A DNA stretch of 64,000 nucleotides from Marinomonas profundi (GTDB lineage: Bacteria > Pseudomonadota > Gammaproteobacteria > Pseudomonadales > Marinomonadaceae): NCBI RefSeq assembly GCF_020694005.1, contig NZ_CP073013.1:372001-436000 (forward strand), in the 5' to 3' direction. The position numbers and the translations under genes are program-made. Below the pieces are notes generated by a model that searched no databases, was not told the origin of the DNA, and saw only the letters and a program-made list of their open reading frames with translations. Below are positions 39,469 to 49,288 of this stretch, piece by piece (position 1 is the stretch's first letter; each line of letters begins with the position of its first letter).

Positions 39469-39495
39469 AAAAACCCCGAAATAATCCGGGGTTTT
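39469..39495. terminator. Terminator between lpxA and lpxB
   Basis: Perfect stem AAAACCCCG (39470-39478) / CGGGGTTTT (39487-39495) with an 8-base loop. On the lpxA strand it runs into a U-tract. lpxB is thus partly insulated from lpxA. Confidence 0.85.
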
Positions 39496-39512
39496 CTTTG
39501 TAAACGTGGCGC

Positions 39513-40289
39513 CTATCTGACAATTCCACGCTTTGACTGGCGAATCGACAAGACAAAATCAGCCACTTCAGGAATAAGAAAACTATCGCCTTGTTCCAGC
39601 TCTAACAAGGCTGTTTCGAGTGTCAAACCTTTCAGATAAACCATTTTATACGCTGTACGCAAGGCACGTATAACCTCCGCTGGAACACCTCGACGACGCA
39701 TTCCTTCAAAGTTCATACCATGCGCTTTAGCCGGATTTCCAGAGATCATCATATATCGAGGCACGTCTTTAGCAACCATCGAACCCATGCCACACATGCT
39801 AAAAGAATTCACCTGACAAAACTGATGAATCCCCGTATAACCACCAAGAATAACATGGTCACCAACTTGGACATGGCCCGCTAACGCTGCAAAGTTAGCC
39901 AATATATTGTGATCACCTACGATGCAGTCATGGCCCACATGCGTACTTGCCATAAACAAATTATGACTACCAATGAGCGTAATCCCGTTATCCTGAATAG
40001 TGCCACGATGAATCGTGGCATTTTCACGAATAACGTTATTATCCCCCATTATCAGCTGCGTTGGTTCACCCTTATACTTTTTGTCTTGGTTTGCCTCTCC
40101 CACGGAAGCAAACTGATAAATTTCATTATTAGACCCAATTGTTGTATGACCATTAATAACAACATGCGATTTAATAACACTACCAGCCCCAATTTTTACA
40201 TTCGGTCCGATCACACAAAAAGGACCGATATCCACACTGGAGTCAATCTCTGCTTTCGAATCGATTAAAGTAGTTGGATGTATCGCCAC
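39513..40289 (-). CDS. lpxA: UDP-GlcNAc acyltransferase LpxA
   Basis: LpxA transfers a 3-hydroxyacyl chain to UDP-GlcNAc, the first step in lipid A synthesis. The 258-residue protein is built of hexapeptide repeats, with VGHDCIVGDHNILAN holding the catalytic histidine, and ends in a helical tail. I chose GTG 40287-40289: AGGAAG lies 5 bases upstream, and the protein then reads [10 protein letters not shown], close to the usual start. The GTG shares its G with the fabZ stop (TAGTG). An upstream in-frame ATG at 40328 lies inside fabZ. Confidence 0.95.
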   Translation of the reverse strand: MAIHPTTLIDSKAEIDSSVDIGPFCVIGPNVKIGAGSVIKSHVVINGHTTIGSNNEIYQFASVGEANQDKKYKGEPTQLIMGDNNVIRENATIHRGTIQDNGITLIGSHNLFMASTHVGHDCIVGDHNILANFAALAGHVQVGDHVILGGYTGIHQFCQVNSFSMCGMGSMVAKDVPRYMMISGNPAKAHGMNFEGMRRRGVPAEVIRALRTAYKMVYLKGLTLETALLELEQGDSFLIPEVADFVLSIRQSKRGIVR

Positions 40290-40726
40290 TATATCTTCCT
40301 GTCTGCACACAAAATAGTTGCAGAGCACGCCAGCTGTCCATCAACCGTTGCTCTACATTCAAATTTCCAAATACCACGTTTTTCAGTAATGATTTTTGCC
40401 TCTAACTGCAAGCGATCACCTGGCACAACCGGACGCTTAAAGCGGAGTTTATCAGAGCCGACAAAATAATAAATAGAACCATCTTCTGGTTTTTTATCCA
40501 TTGTTTTGAAACCTAAAATACCGGCAGCCTGTGCCATAGCTTCAATAATCAAAACCCCAGGCATCACTGGGTGATCTGGAAAATGGCCATTAAAAAAAGG
40601 CTCATTAATCGTGACATTTTTATACGCTACAATGGACTCATTTAAATTCAGTTCAACAACACGATCTACCAATAAAAACGGGTACCTGTGAGGTAAGTAT
40701 TGGCGGATTTCATTTACGTCCATCAT
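40289..40726 (-). CDS. fabZ: 3-hydroxyacyl-ACP dehydratase FabZ
   Basis: FabZ dehydrates 3-hydroxyacyl-ACP in fatty acid elongation. The 145-residue hot-dog protein carries the catalytic His48 in [14 protein letters not shown] and Glu62 in IEAMAQ, with [10 protein letters not shown] near the start. It directly follows lpxD and overlaps lpxA by one base, the usual order lpxD-fabZ-lpxA. Confidence 0.97.
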   Translation of the reverse strand: MMDVNEIRQYLPHRYPFLLVDRVVELNLNESIVAYKNVTINEPFFNGHFPDHPVMPGVLIIEAMAQAAGILGFKTMDKKPEDGSIYYFVGSDKLRFKRPVVPGDRLQLEAKIITEKRGIWKFECRATVDGQLACSATILCADRKI

Positions 40727-41764
40727 TTATTTATCAACCTTCTCTAAAAACTTATTGACCTGTTGTTTTAGTTGAGCAAACTGCTTTGCCATTTCATCTA
40801 TTCTTCTCACTCGAGCCACTGTTCGACGCCATTTTCCCGTCGGCTCCATTCCCATCCCAGAAGAGTAAGACCCCGCTTCTGGAATAGAGTGACTAATCAT
40901 ACTCATAGCCGTGATATGTACTTTATCGACAATAGTTAAATGCCCACCAATTCCGACACACCCGGAAATAGTACAAAACGAACCAATTTTAGTGCTTCCG
41001 GCAATCGCAGTGTTTCCAGCTATTGCTGTATTATCGCCAATTACGACGTTATGAGCAATTTGAACTTGATTATCTATGATAACACCATGGCCTATTTGAG
41101 TGTTTTCTAGCGCGCCACGATCAATAGTTGTATTGGCCCCTATTTCAACATAATTGCCAATAACAACAGCCCCCAGCTGGTCAATCTTTTCCCAACCGTC
41201 TATTTTCGGCGCAAAGCCAAAACCGTCGGCGCCAATTACTGCACCACTATGAATAATACAAGCCTCGCCAATCTCCACATCATGATAAAGCGTAACATTG
41301 GGGTATATTCGAGTACCTTGGCCTATACTAACGCCCCGACCAAGCACACAACCAGCGCCAATAACGCTGCCTTCAGCGACATAAGCATCATCGTCAATCA
41401 CCGTATTTGGCCCAACCACAACGTTTTTAGCAATCGTCGCCGTGGGCGAAATGACAGCACTTTGATGAATGCCAGACCAACACTGGGTTATCGATGTAAA
41501 TAAATGAGATAGCTGGGCAAACGCTAGGTAAGGGTTTGAAACAATAATGGCATGATCAACCAATTGCGCTAATTCTTCGCTCTTAACAAGAACCGCGCCC
41601 GCCGTAGTCGATCCAAGCAAGCTTTGATATTTGGGATTAGCAAGAAAGCTCAACTCATTTGGTGCCGCCTTCTCCAGCGTGCCTAATTTCTCTATCACTA
41701 GACTGGCATCGCCTTTCACCTTACCTTGAACTTTATCCGCCAACTGACCTAGCGTATAACCCAT
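40727..41764 (-). CDS. lpxD: UDP-3-O-acylglucosamine N-acyltransferase LpxD
   Basis: LpxD adds the N-linked acyl chain in lipid A synthesis. The 345-residue protein has the N-terminal uridine-binding domain, a long left-handed beta-helix of hexapeptide repeats with catalytic His in IDNQVQIAHNVVIGDN, and a C-terminal helix. It follows the Skp/OmpH gene by three bases. Confidence 0.97.
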   Translation of the reverse strand: MGYTLGQLADKVQGKVKGDASLVIEKLGTLEKAAPNELSFLANPKYQSLLGSTTAGAVLVKSEELAQLVDHAIIVSNPYLAFAQLSHLFTSITQCWSGIHQSAVISPTATIAKNVVVGPNTVIDDDAYVAEGSVIGAGCVLGRGVSIGQGTRIYPNVTLYHDVEIGEACIIHSGAVIGADGFGFAPKIDGWEKIDQLGAVVIGNYVEIGANTTIDRGALENTQIGHGVIIDNQVQIAHNVVIGDNTAIAGNTAIAGSTKIGSFCTISGCVGIGGHLTIVDKVHITAMSMISHSIPEAGSYSSGMGMEPTGKWRRTVARVRRIDEMAKQFAQLKQQVNKFLEKVDK

Positions 41765-41767
41765 AAA

Positions 41768-42268
41768 TTAATTACCTTCGTTAAGACGTTTTACAAGCTC
41801 ATCGGTAATATCAGCACCGGCATTGGCATACAGGCTTAGCTGTCGATTGACCACCAGATCCAATTTGCGCTCTTCAATCAACGACTTCAATGCCGCCTCG
41901 CCTTTTGGTGTCAAGGATTGAATAACTTGCTGCTCTAATTCTTTCGCTTGGCGCTGCATATCTGACGCCATGGCTCGCAGCCTATTTTGCTGTTCTGCTA
42001 ACGACTGACGGCGCTTTTTAAACTCCGCTTCCGATAATGTCAGCTCATCACGTTGCAGATCTTTAGCCGACGCTTCGATGGTCTCTTGCTCACTTTTCAA
42101 ACGAGCATCCATCTGTGCGACCTTTTCCCTAGGCTGCTTCGACGCTTCTTGCCCCATATTGCTTTGTAGCAACGCCGCTCTAAAATCCACAACAGCGACT
42201 TCCGTTGCTTGCACACTCCCTATAAAGCATAGAGTAAAAATTGCCGTTATGATTTTTTTCATTTTCAA
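41768..42268 (-). CDS. skp: Periplasmic chaperone Skp/OmpH family
   Basis: Skp holds unfolded outer-membrane proteins in the periplasm. The 166-residue protein has a signal peptide (residues 1-21, KKIITAIFTLCFIGSVQA), then VAVVDFRAALLQSN and a long charged helical region with glutamine-rich tentacles. The position between bamA and lpxD is diagnostic. Confidence 0.93.
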   Translation of the reverse strand: MKMKKIITAIFTLCFIGSVQATEVAVVDFRAALLQSNMGQEASKQPREKVAQMDARLKSEQETIEASAKDLQRDELTLSEAEFKKRRQSLAEQQNRLRAMASDMQRQAKELEQQVIQSLTPKGEAALKSLIEERKLDLVVNRQLSLYANAGADITDELVKRLNEGN

Positions 42269-42292
42269 TCCTATTAAATAAATCTATTCATA

Positions 42293-44608
42293 TTAAAAAG
42301 TGGTTCCCAATTGGAATTGGAAAAAGTCAGTCTTGTCGCCATCTTTATCATTAAGCGGTCTTGCGAAGTTAAAGGATAACGGCGCAATGGGCGTAATCCA
42401 CGTCCAACTTAACCCGACGCTGTAACGTATTTCAGCCAAATCTACCCCTTCATTACACTCTGTATTAGCAGCAAGACACGAATCGGTAAACACGTTCCCG
42501 CCATCTAAAAACAAAGCCGTCCTGACCGATTTATGGTCTTCAACCATAGGCAAAGGGAAAATCAATTCCGCTGTACCCGTCATTAGGATATTACCACCCA
42601 GTGCAGAGCTGCTATTTGTTGACGTGCTACCATATGAGTTCTTAGGGCCTAAAGACGACGCCCCGTAACCCCTGACGGAATACGAACCACCTGCAAAATA
42701 GTTTTCAAAGAAAGGCAAGGTATCCGTATCACCATAACCTGAACCATACCCTAGACGTCCTTTCAGGCGTAATAGCCATAGATTAGAGTCATTTAGACCC
42801 CAATAGGCCTGGGATGTTAGACCGAGCTTAGTGTATTGCTGGTCACCAACAGGCAACGCCACTTCCAATGTTGCTCTGGTTGAATAACCATCGGTTGGTA
42901 GCACACCCCCCACCAAATCACTATCACTCCAAGTTAAACTAGCAATCACATCGTCGTAATTATCACCATGTGTCTGCACATAACTATCCGTCTCATTAGA
43001 TGGATCGTAACCTAATTTAACCGTACTTTCTTTTACCGTCATACCAAATGCAAGGCGCTGAGTATCGGAAATAGGATAGCCGTAGTTTACGCCTGCCCCA
43101 ATTTCGTCAAGATCATAATCTTCCACATCATCGTCAGCATGATCACTGGTTTGATAAAAGATCTGAAAGCCTCGACTGACCCCGTCAACGGTAAAATAAG
43201 GGTTATCATAATTAATCGAATAATCTTGTGTCTGATTTGTACGCGACGCATTGAAAGACAGTTTATTACCCGTCCCTAAAAAGTTACGCTTAGAAATACC
43301 AAAACCAAGGACAGTACCATCTTCTTGCGAATAACCAATACTCGCTTGAATACTACCTGACGCCTGCTCTTGCACAACGACATCGAGATCCACTTGATCG
43401 GAGGTACCCGCAACAGGGCGCGTTCTTAAATCAACACTACCAAAGAAGCCTAAACGCTCAATTCGACGCTTCGACGACTGAATTTTAGAATGTGTTGCCA
43501 AGGCACCTTCAAATTGCGTCATCTCACGACGCAATACTTCATCCTGTGTTTCACTGTTGCCGCTAAAACTAATACGGCGAACATAGACTTTAGGTCCTGG
43601 CGCAATCTGATAACTAAGATTAACCGTCTGATTGTTTAGTTTTTCCGGAATGACATTGACGTTGGTAAATAAATACCCCTCATCGCCTAACTCCGTCGAA
43701 ATACCTTCAATGATTTTTGTCACTTGGCTGCGCGAAAAGATGTCGCCTTTTTTCTGTGATATTTGCTTCCAGACACGATCTTCAGAAATAGGCAAACTGC
43801 CGTTTAAAGACACATCGTTGATATAATAAGGCTTACCTTCTTCTACGTTAATCACAACGTAAACATCACGCTTATCGGCAGACAAACTGACTTGGCTAGA
43901 AACGACATTAAAGTCCAAATAGCCATTATCCAAATAGAAGCTTTTTAGGGAATTAATATCCCCTTCAATCTTCGCTTTAGCGTACTCATCTGCCGAGCTG
44001 AAGGGATTCCAATACCCGGTTTCTCTTGATTCAAAGTCTTTCGTCAGCGTTTCTGCATCAAAGTCTTTATTACCAACAATATTGATATGAACGATTTTAG
44101 CTGTCTCACCTTCATCAATATCAATCACGATCGCGGTACGATTTCGAGGCATAGCGTCTATCGATATATCCACCTTGGCACTGTAACGCCCAAGTGCATA
44201 ATACTGACGCTGTAACTCTTGAACGATCTGATTTAGGGTTTCTGGCTTATAAATTTCGCCTATTTCTAAGCCTGATAGCTTCAAGCCTCGCTCTAAATCT
44301 TCGGTTTTAATTAACTCGTTGCCCTTTATTGTCAAATTACCAATAGAAGGACGTTCAGCCACATCAAACACCAAAACATTTTCGTCTTCATAGACATCAA
44401 TATCACTGAAGTAACCAGTATCAAAAAGAGATGTAATCGCTTGATATACTTTATCTGAATCGTAAGACTCACTTTTATCAAAGCCAACTGCATCAAATGC
44501 TCTCGATGATGGCATTTGAACCAAGCCATCAATCCGCACATCCTCTACCGTTTTTGCAACACCATGCACACTTATTAAAGCCAATAATACAGCGGAAACG
44601 ACTTTCAC
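42293..44608 (-). CDS. bamA: Outer membrane assembly factor BamA
   Basis: BamA folds and inserts outer-membrane beta-barrels. The 771-residue protein has a signal peptide ending near GVAKT, five POTRA domains (residues about 24-425) and a C-terminal barrel; it ends in FQFQLGTTF, a terminal aromatic typical of outer-membrane proteins. I chose GTG 44606-44608, where GAGG lies 5 bases upstream and the product begins with the signal peptide MKVVSAVLLAL; an in-frame ATG at 44650 lies inside rseP and would spoil the signal. It follows rseP by 10 bases. Confidence 0.96.
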   Translation of the reverse strand: MKVVSAVLLALISVHGVAKTVEDVRIDGLVQMPSSRAFDAVGFDKSESYDSDKVYQAITSLFDTGYFSDIDVYEDENVLVFDVAERPSIGNLTIKGNELIKTEDLERGLKLSGLEIGEIYKPETLNQIVQELQRQYYALGRYSAKVDISIDAMPRNRTAIVIDIDEGETAKIVHINIVGNKDFDAETLTKDFESRETGYWNPFSSADEYAKAKIEGDINSLKSFYLDNGYLDFNVVSSQVSLSADKRDVYVVINVEEGKPYYINDVSLNGSLPISEDRVWKQISQKKGDIFSRSQVTKIIEGISTELGDEGYLFTNVNVIPEKLNNQTVNLSYQIAPGPKVYVRRISFSGNSETQDEVLRREMTQFEGALATHSKIQSSKRRIERLGFFGSVDLRTRPVAGTSDQVDLDVVVQEQASGSIQASIGYSQEDGTVLGFGISKRNFLGTGNKLSFNASRTNQTQDYSINYDNPYFTVDGVSRGFQIFYQTSDHADDDVEDYDLDEIGAGVNYGYPISDTQRLAFGMTVKESTVKLGYDPSNETDSYVQTHGDNYDDVIASLTWSDSDLVGGVLPTDGYSTRATLEVALPVGDQQYTKLGLTSQAYWGLNDSNLWLLRLKGRLGYGSGYGDTDTLPFFENYFAGGSYSVRGYGASSLGPKNSYGSTSTNSSSALGGNILMTGTAELIFPLPMVEDHKSVRTALFLDGGNVFTDSCLAANTECNEGVDLAEIRYSVGLSWTWITPIAPLSFNFARPLNDKDGDKTDFFQFQLGTTF

Positions 44609-44618
44609 ATATACCTCT

Positions 44619-45965
44619 CTACAAGCGGGCAATATCATTAAAAATGGCAACCGCCATTAAAGCAAATAAAAGAGAAGCGCCAACACGATAAGCCATACCC
44701 TGAATTTTCTCAGAGACAGGCTTACGACGAATAGCTTCAATGCCAAAAAACAACAAGTGCCCACCATCTAACATAGGAATGGGCAATAAATTAAGTACCC
44801 CTAAACTAACACTGAGGTAAGCCATAAATTTCAAAAAAGATTGCAAACCAGAGTCTGCTGACGCGCTGGCCACTTTTGCAATCGTGATCGGCCCAGATAA
44901 ATTGTCAACAGAAATCAACCCTTGTAACATTTTACCAATCGAAGAAACCGTAAGACCAATCATCTTATTGGTTTGCTCAACCCCGTAAAAAATTGACTCT
45001 ACAGGCCCATAATGACGTTCTCTAATAACGCTTTCATCCCACTGCGGTGGAACGACAGCCAACCCAGCATAACCGATTACGCTACCATTTTGTTCGCTTG
45101 AGTTAGGCCGTAACAGCAAAGTGTGACGTTCTTGATCACGCTGCACAGTAACAGACAAGGCTTTACTCGGGCTGCTTTGCACCATGGTAACAACTTGCCG
45201 CCAATTCGATACTAAACTGCCCTCTATTGCTAACACCTTATCACCAGGCAAAAACCCCGCCGAGGCCGCTGCGCCGCCTTCAACGACTTGAGCAATAACA
45301 GGAACCACGTCGGGTTGCCATGGCTGCAGACCAAATGCGCGGATAAGATTGTCAGGATTCTCTCCCGCCAACCATCGATTTAACTGCACCCTTCCCTCTT
45401 GCTGGGAAACCCTCCCCTGCGGTTGGTAACGAACGATAATGGTTCCTGTTTTTCCAATCAAGCCCGCTAGCACTAAATTTACATCTTCCCAAGAAGAAAC
45501 CGGCTCGCCTGCAATAGCAACCAACTCATCCTCAACTTGAATTTGCGTCTGAGAAATAGGGGAACCTTGTGCAATAGCCCCAACCTTAGGAGCAACTGAT
45601 TGCACACCAAGCAAAGCCACCAACGCATAAATAGCCATCGCCAAAATAAAATTAGCAATCGGCCCTGCCGCCACAATAGCGATACGCTGCCAAACGGTTT
45701 TCGAGTTAAAAGCCTGATGTCTCAAAGACTCAGGCACATTGCCTTCACGCTCATCCAGCATGCGCACATAACCACCAAGCGGGATCATGGCCAATGTGTA
45801 TTCTGTTCCGGTCTTCCCCACATAACGATAAATCGGCTTCCCAAAACCCACCGAAAAACGCAATACTTTTACCCCACAACGACGCGCCACAAAAAAATGA
45901 CCGAACTCATGAAAAGTAATCAACAGGCCCAAGGCAACCACAATAGAAAGAATATTTAGAATCAT
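44619..45965 (-). CDS. rseP: Site-2 protease RseP
   Basis: RseP is the intramembrane zinc protease that cleaves the anti-sigma factor RseA in the envelope stress response. The 448-residue protein has HEFGH at residues 19-23, a membrane segment around it, two PDZ domains, and the C-terminal membrane motif NLLPIPMLDGGHLLFF holding the aspartate ligand. Its start overlaps the dxr stop (ATGA). It lies directly upstream of bamA. Confidence 0.96.
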   Translation of the reverse strand: MILNILSIVVALGLLITFHEFGHFFVARRCGVKVLRFSVGFGKPIYRYVGKTGTEYTLAMIPLGGYVRMLDEREGNVPESLRHQAFNSKTVWQRIAIVAAGPIANFILAMAIYALVALLGVQSVAPKVGAIAQGSPISQTQIQVEDELVAIAGEPVSSWEDVNLVLAGLIGKTGTIIVRYQPQGRVSQQEGRVQLNRWLAGENPDNLIRAFGLQPWQPDVVPVIAQVVEGGAAASAGFLPGDKVLAIEGSLVSNWRQVVTMVQSSPSKALSVTVQRDQERHTLLLRPNSSEQNGSVIGYAGLAVVPPQWDESVIRERHYGPVESIFYGVEQTNKMIGLTVSSIGKMLQGLISVDNLSGPITIAKVASASADSGLQSFLKFMAYLSVSLGVLNLLPIPMLDGGHLLFFGIEAIRRKPVSEKIQGMAYRVGASLLFALMAVAIFNDIARL

Positions 45966-47137
45966 AAAAAATCACCGCGCGAGATCATACCCAGCGCCAA
46001 ACGACGAGCAGACTCATCCGCCTCAAAAACCTCTTCAAGCGCATTCACCGCAACAATATCTGCCGCCATCAATACTTTTTCATTTACACGAGCAATGTCA
46101 AGAAAACCGATCTGACGATTCAAAAAAGCCGCAACCGCCACTTCATTTGCGGCATTCAACACCGCCATAGCGCTGCCTCCCGCAAACCACGCATCAGCGG
46201 CCAATTTCAAATTTGGAAAACGCACTAAATCGGGAGATTCAAAGTTTAACCGAGCAATGTCAATCAAACTCAAAGGCGCCACGCTGGTCTCAACACGATT
46301 GGGCCAACTCATGCCATAAGCAATCGGAATTTTCATATCCGGATTGCCCATTTGAGCCAACACAGAACCATCGCGATAAGACACCATGGAGTGAATAATA
46401 CTCTCAGGATGAACCACAACATCCACCTCACTTGGCGTCACATCAAACAGCCAACAAGCCTCGATTAATTCCAACCCTTTATTCATCAAAGTGGCTGAAT
46501 CGATCGATATTTTTTGCCCCATAGACCAATTTGGGTGTTTACACGCCTGCGCTGGGGTTACCGAGCTCATCTCTTCCAAGGACCAGGTTCTAAAAGGGCC
46601 GCCCGAGGCCGTCAAAATGATTTTCGAGACATCTTGTTTGTGAGCACCCAAAGACGTCTGAGGTAAACTTTGGTAAATCGCATTATGCTCGCTGTCGATA
46701 GGAAGCAATGTGACATGATGACGCGCCACCTCATCCATAAACAATTTACCCGCCGTCACCAACGACTCTTTATTGGCTAATAGCGTCCGTTTGCCCGCGC
46801 GAATACCCGCTAATGTTGGCTTAAGCCCAGCAAAACCCATGATCGCTGCCATGACTTGATCAACCGCAGAGTCGGCTGCGATACTCTCTAGCGCACCCTC
46901 CCCCCACTCAAATGAAATAGCCAAGCCTTGGCATTGCTGCGCCAACTCATCACGGGCCTTCTCTGATCCCATTACCACTCGTTGGGGAGTAAAACGACGA
47001 CATATATCCGCCATTTTATCGACGCTTTCATTGGCAGAAGCACTAATCAAAGTAAACTTATCTGGATGTAAAGCAATGATATCTAACGTGCTTTGACCAA
47101 TCGATCCGGTCGCACCTAACAAGCAAATGCCTTGCAT
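45962..47137 (-). CDS. dxr: 1-deoxy-D-xylulose 5-phosphate reductoisomerase
   Basis: Dxr makes 2-C-methyl-D-erythritol 4-phosphate, the committed step of the MEP pathway. The 391-residue protein has the NADPH-binding GATGSIGQSTLDII, the catalytic motif LLPIDSEHNAIYQ and GGPFRTW. I chose ATG 47135-47137, whose A overlaps the cdsA stop (TGATG), with GGGTGG 5 bases upstream; an in-frame GTG at 47146 would add three residues. It pairs with ispD and ispF elsewhere in the window. Confidence 0.96.
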   Translation of the reverse strand: MQGICLLGATGSIGQSTLDIIALHPDKFTLISASANESVDKMADICRRFTPQRVVMGSEKARDELAQQCQGLAISFEWGEGALESIAADSAVDQVMAAIMGFAGLKPTLAGIRAGKRTLLANKESLVTAGKLFMDEVARHHVTLLPIDSEHNAIYQSLPQTSLGAHKQDVSKIILTASGGPFRTWSLEEMSSVTPAQACKHPNWSMGQKISIDSATLMNKGLELIEACWLFDVTPSEVDVVVHPESIIHSMVSYRDGSVLAQMGNPDMKIPIAYGMSWPNRVETSVAPLSLIDIARLNFESPDLVRFPNLKLAADAWFAGGSAMAVLNAANEVAVAAFLNRQIGFLDIARVNEKVLMAADIVAVNALEEVFEADESARRLALGMISRGDFL

Positions 47138-47940
47138 CAAAGCCACCCAGTCAAACTTAACAATAAAACATAAATAGGCGCGGCGGCGGTCAGACTGTCA
47201 ACACGATCCATAACACCACCATGCCCTGGAATAAGATGACTAGAGTCCTTCAACGCTTCATGACGCTTAAACAAACTCTCGGTTAAATCGCCCAACACAG
47301 ACACAAAAGAAGTCAACAAGGCAACCAACGCCAACCCGCACCATTGGGTAAACGAAAACCCACTTAAAAAAGCAAAAACAACTATACCGATCTGAGTGAG
47401 CGCCAAACCGCCAATCACACCTTCCCATGACTTTCCAGGGCTGACAAAACGCGCTAGTTTTCTTTTACCAAAGGCTCGGCCAGCAAAATAGGCGCCCGTA
47501 TCAGCGCCCCATATTAGGCCCATTAGCAGCAACACCCAAACCAAGAAATTCTCAGACTGTCTTAACACCACAAAAGCAGACCAAGTAGTCACCAGCACCA
47601 ATACGCCGAATAATAAGCGACTAAAAACGTGCTTCCATACCAGCAAAGTGGGGTAACGCATCACCCAATACAAGGCTAACACCCACAATATAGGGCTAAT
47701 ATAAAGCGCCGTCGCCTGCCCGTTTAAATTCAGTACAGCAAAACAAACGGCACCAATAAAAGCCGCAAAAAAAACCCGCCCAACTTGATTATGCACACCA
47801 GATAAACGCGCCCATTCCCACCCAGCTAAAACGACAACACCTGCCATGGCAAAAATAAAATGTGAGGTACCTAACACAAAAACGGCACAAACAAACAGTA
47901 CCGCCATTACAATGGCACTTAGAATTCGAGGGAGTAACAT
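47137..47940 (-). CDS. cdsA: Phosphatidate cytidylyltransferase CdsA
   Basis: CdsA makes CDP-diacylglycerol, the precursor of all membrane phospholipids. The 267-residue protein has about seven membrane segments and the C-terminal signature LIPGHGGVMDRVDSL with the two aspartates. It lies three bases after uppS and overlaps dxr by one base. Confidence 0.95.
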   Translation of the reverse strand: MLLPRILSAIVMAVLFVCAVFVLGTSHFIFAMAGVVVLAGWEWARLSGVHNQVGRVFFAAFIGAVCFAVLNLNGQATALYISPILWVLALYWVMRYPTLLVWKHVFSRLLFGVLVLVTTWSAFVVLRQSENFLVWVLLLMGLIWGADTGAYFAGRAFGKRKLARFVSPGKSWEGVIGGLALTQIGIVVFAFLSGFSFTQWCGLALVALLTSFVSVLGDLTESLFKRHEALKDSSHLIPGHGGVMDRVDSLTAAAPIYVLLLSLTGWL

Positions 47941-47942
47941 GG

Positions 47943-48674
47943 TTATCGACCACCATAACGACGTTGACGATTTTGATAAGTTTGAATAGCCTCATCAAAA
48001 TGTTGTTGATCAAAATCCGGCCACAAAACCGGCAGAAAGACAAACTCAGAGTACGCCGTTTGCCATAGTAAAAAATTACTGATGCGCTCTTCTCCTGAGG
48101 TGCGAATCAACAAGTCAGGTGGCGGTAAATCCGCCAGCAGCATATGCTCACCCAATAGCGCCTCATCAATATCGTCTGGAGACAGCTCGCCTAAAGCAAC
48201 GCGCTTTGCCACGGATTTTGCGGCTTGAGCAATATCCCAACGACCACCATAATTCGCCGCAATAACCAGCGTCATCTGATCATTGTCTAGCGTTGCCACT
48301 TCAACGGCCTTAATTTGCTTTTGCAAACCATGACTAAAGCCGGAAATATCGCCAATCACTTTAAGCTTTATTTTATGCTCATTTAATCGCTTTAGCTCTT
48401 TCTTCAAAGACCGCATAAACAACGCCATCAGTCCATCAACTTCCAGTTTAGGACGCTTCCAGTTCTCACTGGAAAAAGCAAACAGCGTTAATACCTTAAC
48501 ACCACCTTTAGCGGCGGCTTCAACCACACGCCTAACAGCAGAAGCTCCCGCCGTATGACCTGCAATACTCGGAAGGTGTTTTTTCTTTGCCCAGCGATTA
48601 TTGCCATCCATAATGATAGCAATATGCGCTGGCACGACGGCTGATTCAACCTCAGCGTCAAGCAATTCTGACAT
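47943..48674 (-). CDS. uppS: Undecaprenyl diphosphate synthase UppS
   Basis: UppS makes the C55 lipid carrier used for peptidoglycan and O-antigen. The 243-residue protein carries IIMDGNNRWAKKK (catalytic aspartate), the FAFSSENW motif and the C-terminal SEFVFLPVLWP. It follows frr after a terminator. The DUF368 gene at 16 kb would act on the same lipid carrier after use. Confidence 0.96.
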   Translation of the reverse strand: MSELLDAEVESAVVPAHIAIIMDGNNRWAKKKHLPSIAGHTAGASAVRRVVEAAAKGGVKVLTLFAFSSENWKRPKLEVDGLMALFMRSLKKELKRLNEHKIKLKVIGDISGFSHGLQKQIKAVEVATLDNDQMTLVIAANYGGRWDIAQAAKSVAKRVALGELSPDDIDEALLGEHMLLADLPPPDLLIRTSGEERISNFLLWQTAYSEFVFLPVLWPDFDQQHFDEAIQTYQNRQRRYGGR

Positions 48675-48692
48675 AGCATTACCCTAGTCAAT

Positions 48693-48715
48693 AAAAAAAG
48701 CGAGCCGAAGCCCGC
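48693..48715 (-). terminator. frr terminator with UUCG loop
   Basis: On the minus strand GCGGGC-UUCG-GCUCGC (48715-48700) forms a 6-bp stem with one G-U pair and a UUCG tetraloop, followed by U7 (48699-48693). Confidence 0.8.
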
Positions 48716-48723
48716 CTTCTTCA

Positions 48724-49281
48724 TTAGATTTCCATCAAGTCTTTTTCTTTCGCCGCAAGGCGCTCTTCAATCAAAGCAACATACTTATCGGTGATTTTTT
48801 GGACTTGATCTTGTCCACGACGATCGTCGTCTTCAGAAATCTCTTTTTCCTTCACTAAATCTTTTAAACTACCATTCGCGTCACGGCGAATATTACGAAT
48901 CGCGATACGGCCATTTTCCGCTTCGTTCTTTGCTTGCTTAAAGTAGTTTTTACGAGTTTCCTCAGTCAACGCCGGCATAGGAATTCGAATTAAATTCCCG
49001 TTTGTCGCTGGATTCAAGCCGAGATCAGATTTCATAATGGCTTTTTCAATCTCAGGAACCAAGTTGTTTTCCCAAGGAGAAATACCCAAAGTACGAGCAT
49101 CTTCAACCGTGATATTCGCCACTTGGCTTAACGGTGTTTCAGAACCGTAATAGTTCACTTTAACTGAGTCTAATATACTAGGGTGCGCACGACCTGTACG
49201 GATTTTTTTAAACGCAGACTCAACCGAAGCAACGGCTTTGCCCATACGGTCTTCTGCGTCTTTAAGAATTTCGTTAATCAT
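48724..49281 (-). CDS. frr: Ribosome recycling factor
   Basis: Frr, with EF-G, splits ribosomes after termination. The 185-residue protein begins [21 protein letters not shown] and has the conserved [12 protein letters not shown] and [13 protein letters not shown] segments. It lies 7 bases after pyrH, the standard order rpsB-tsf-pyrH-frr. Confidence 0.97.
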   Translation of the reverse strand: MINEILKDAEDRMGKAVASVESAFKKIRTGRAHPSILDSVKVNYYGSETPLSQVANITVEDARTLGISPWENNLVPEIEKAIMKSDLGLNPATNGNLIRIPMPALTEETRKNYFKQAKNEAENGRIAIRNIRRDANGSLKDLVKEKEISEDDDRRGQDQVQKITDKYVALIEERLAAKEKDLMEI

Positions 49282-49288
49282 AACTTCC

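Noticed and set aside
39449..39556. N-terminal extension of LpxB from an upstream ATG
   Set aside because: The extension spans a terminator hairpin and overlaps lpxA; the inner ATG has a ribosome site and family-like start.
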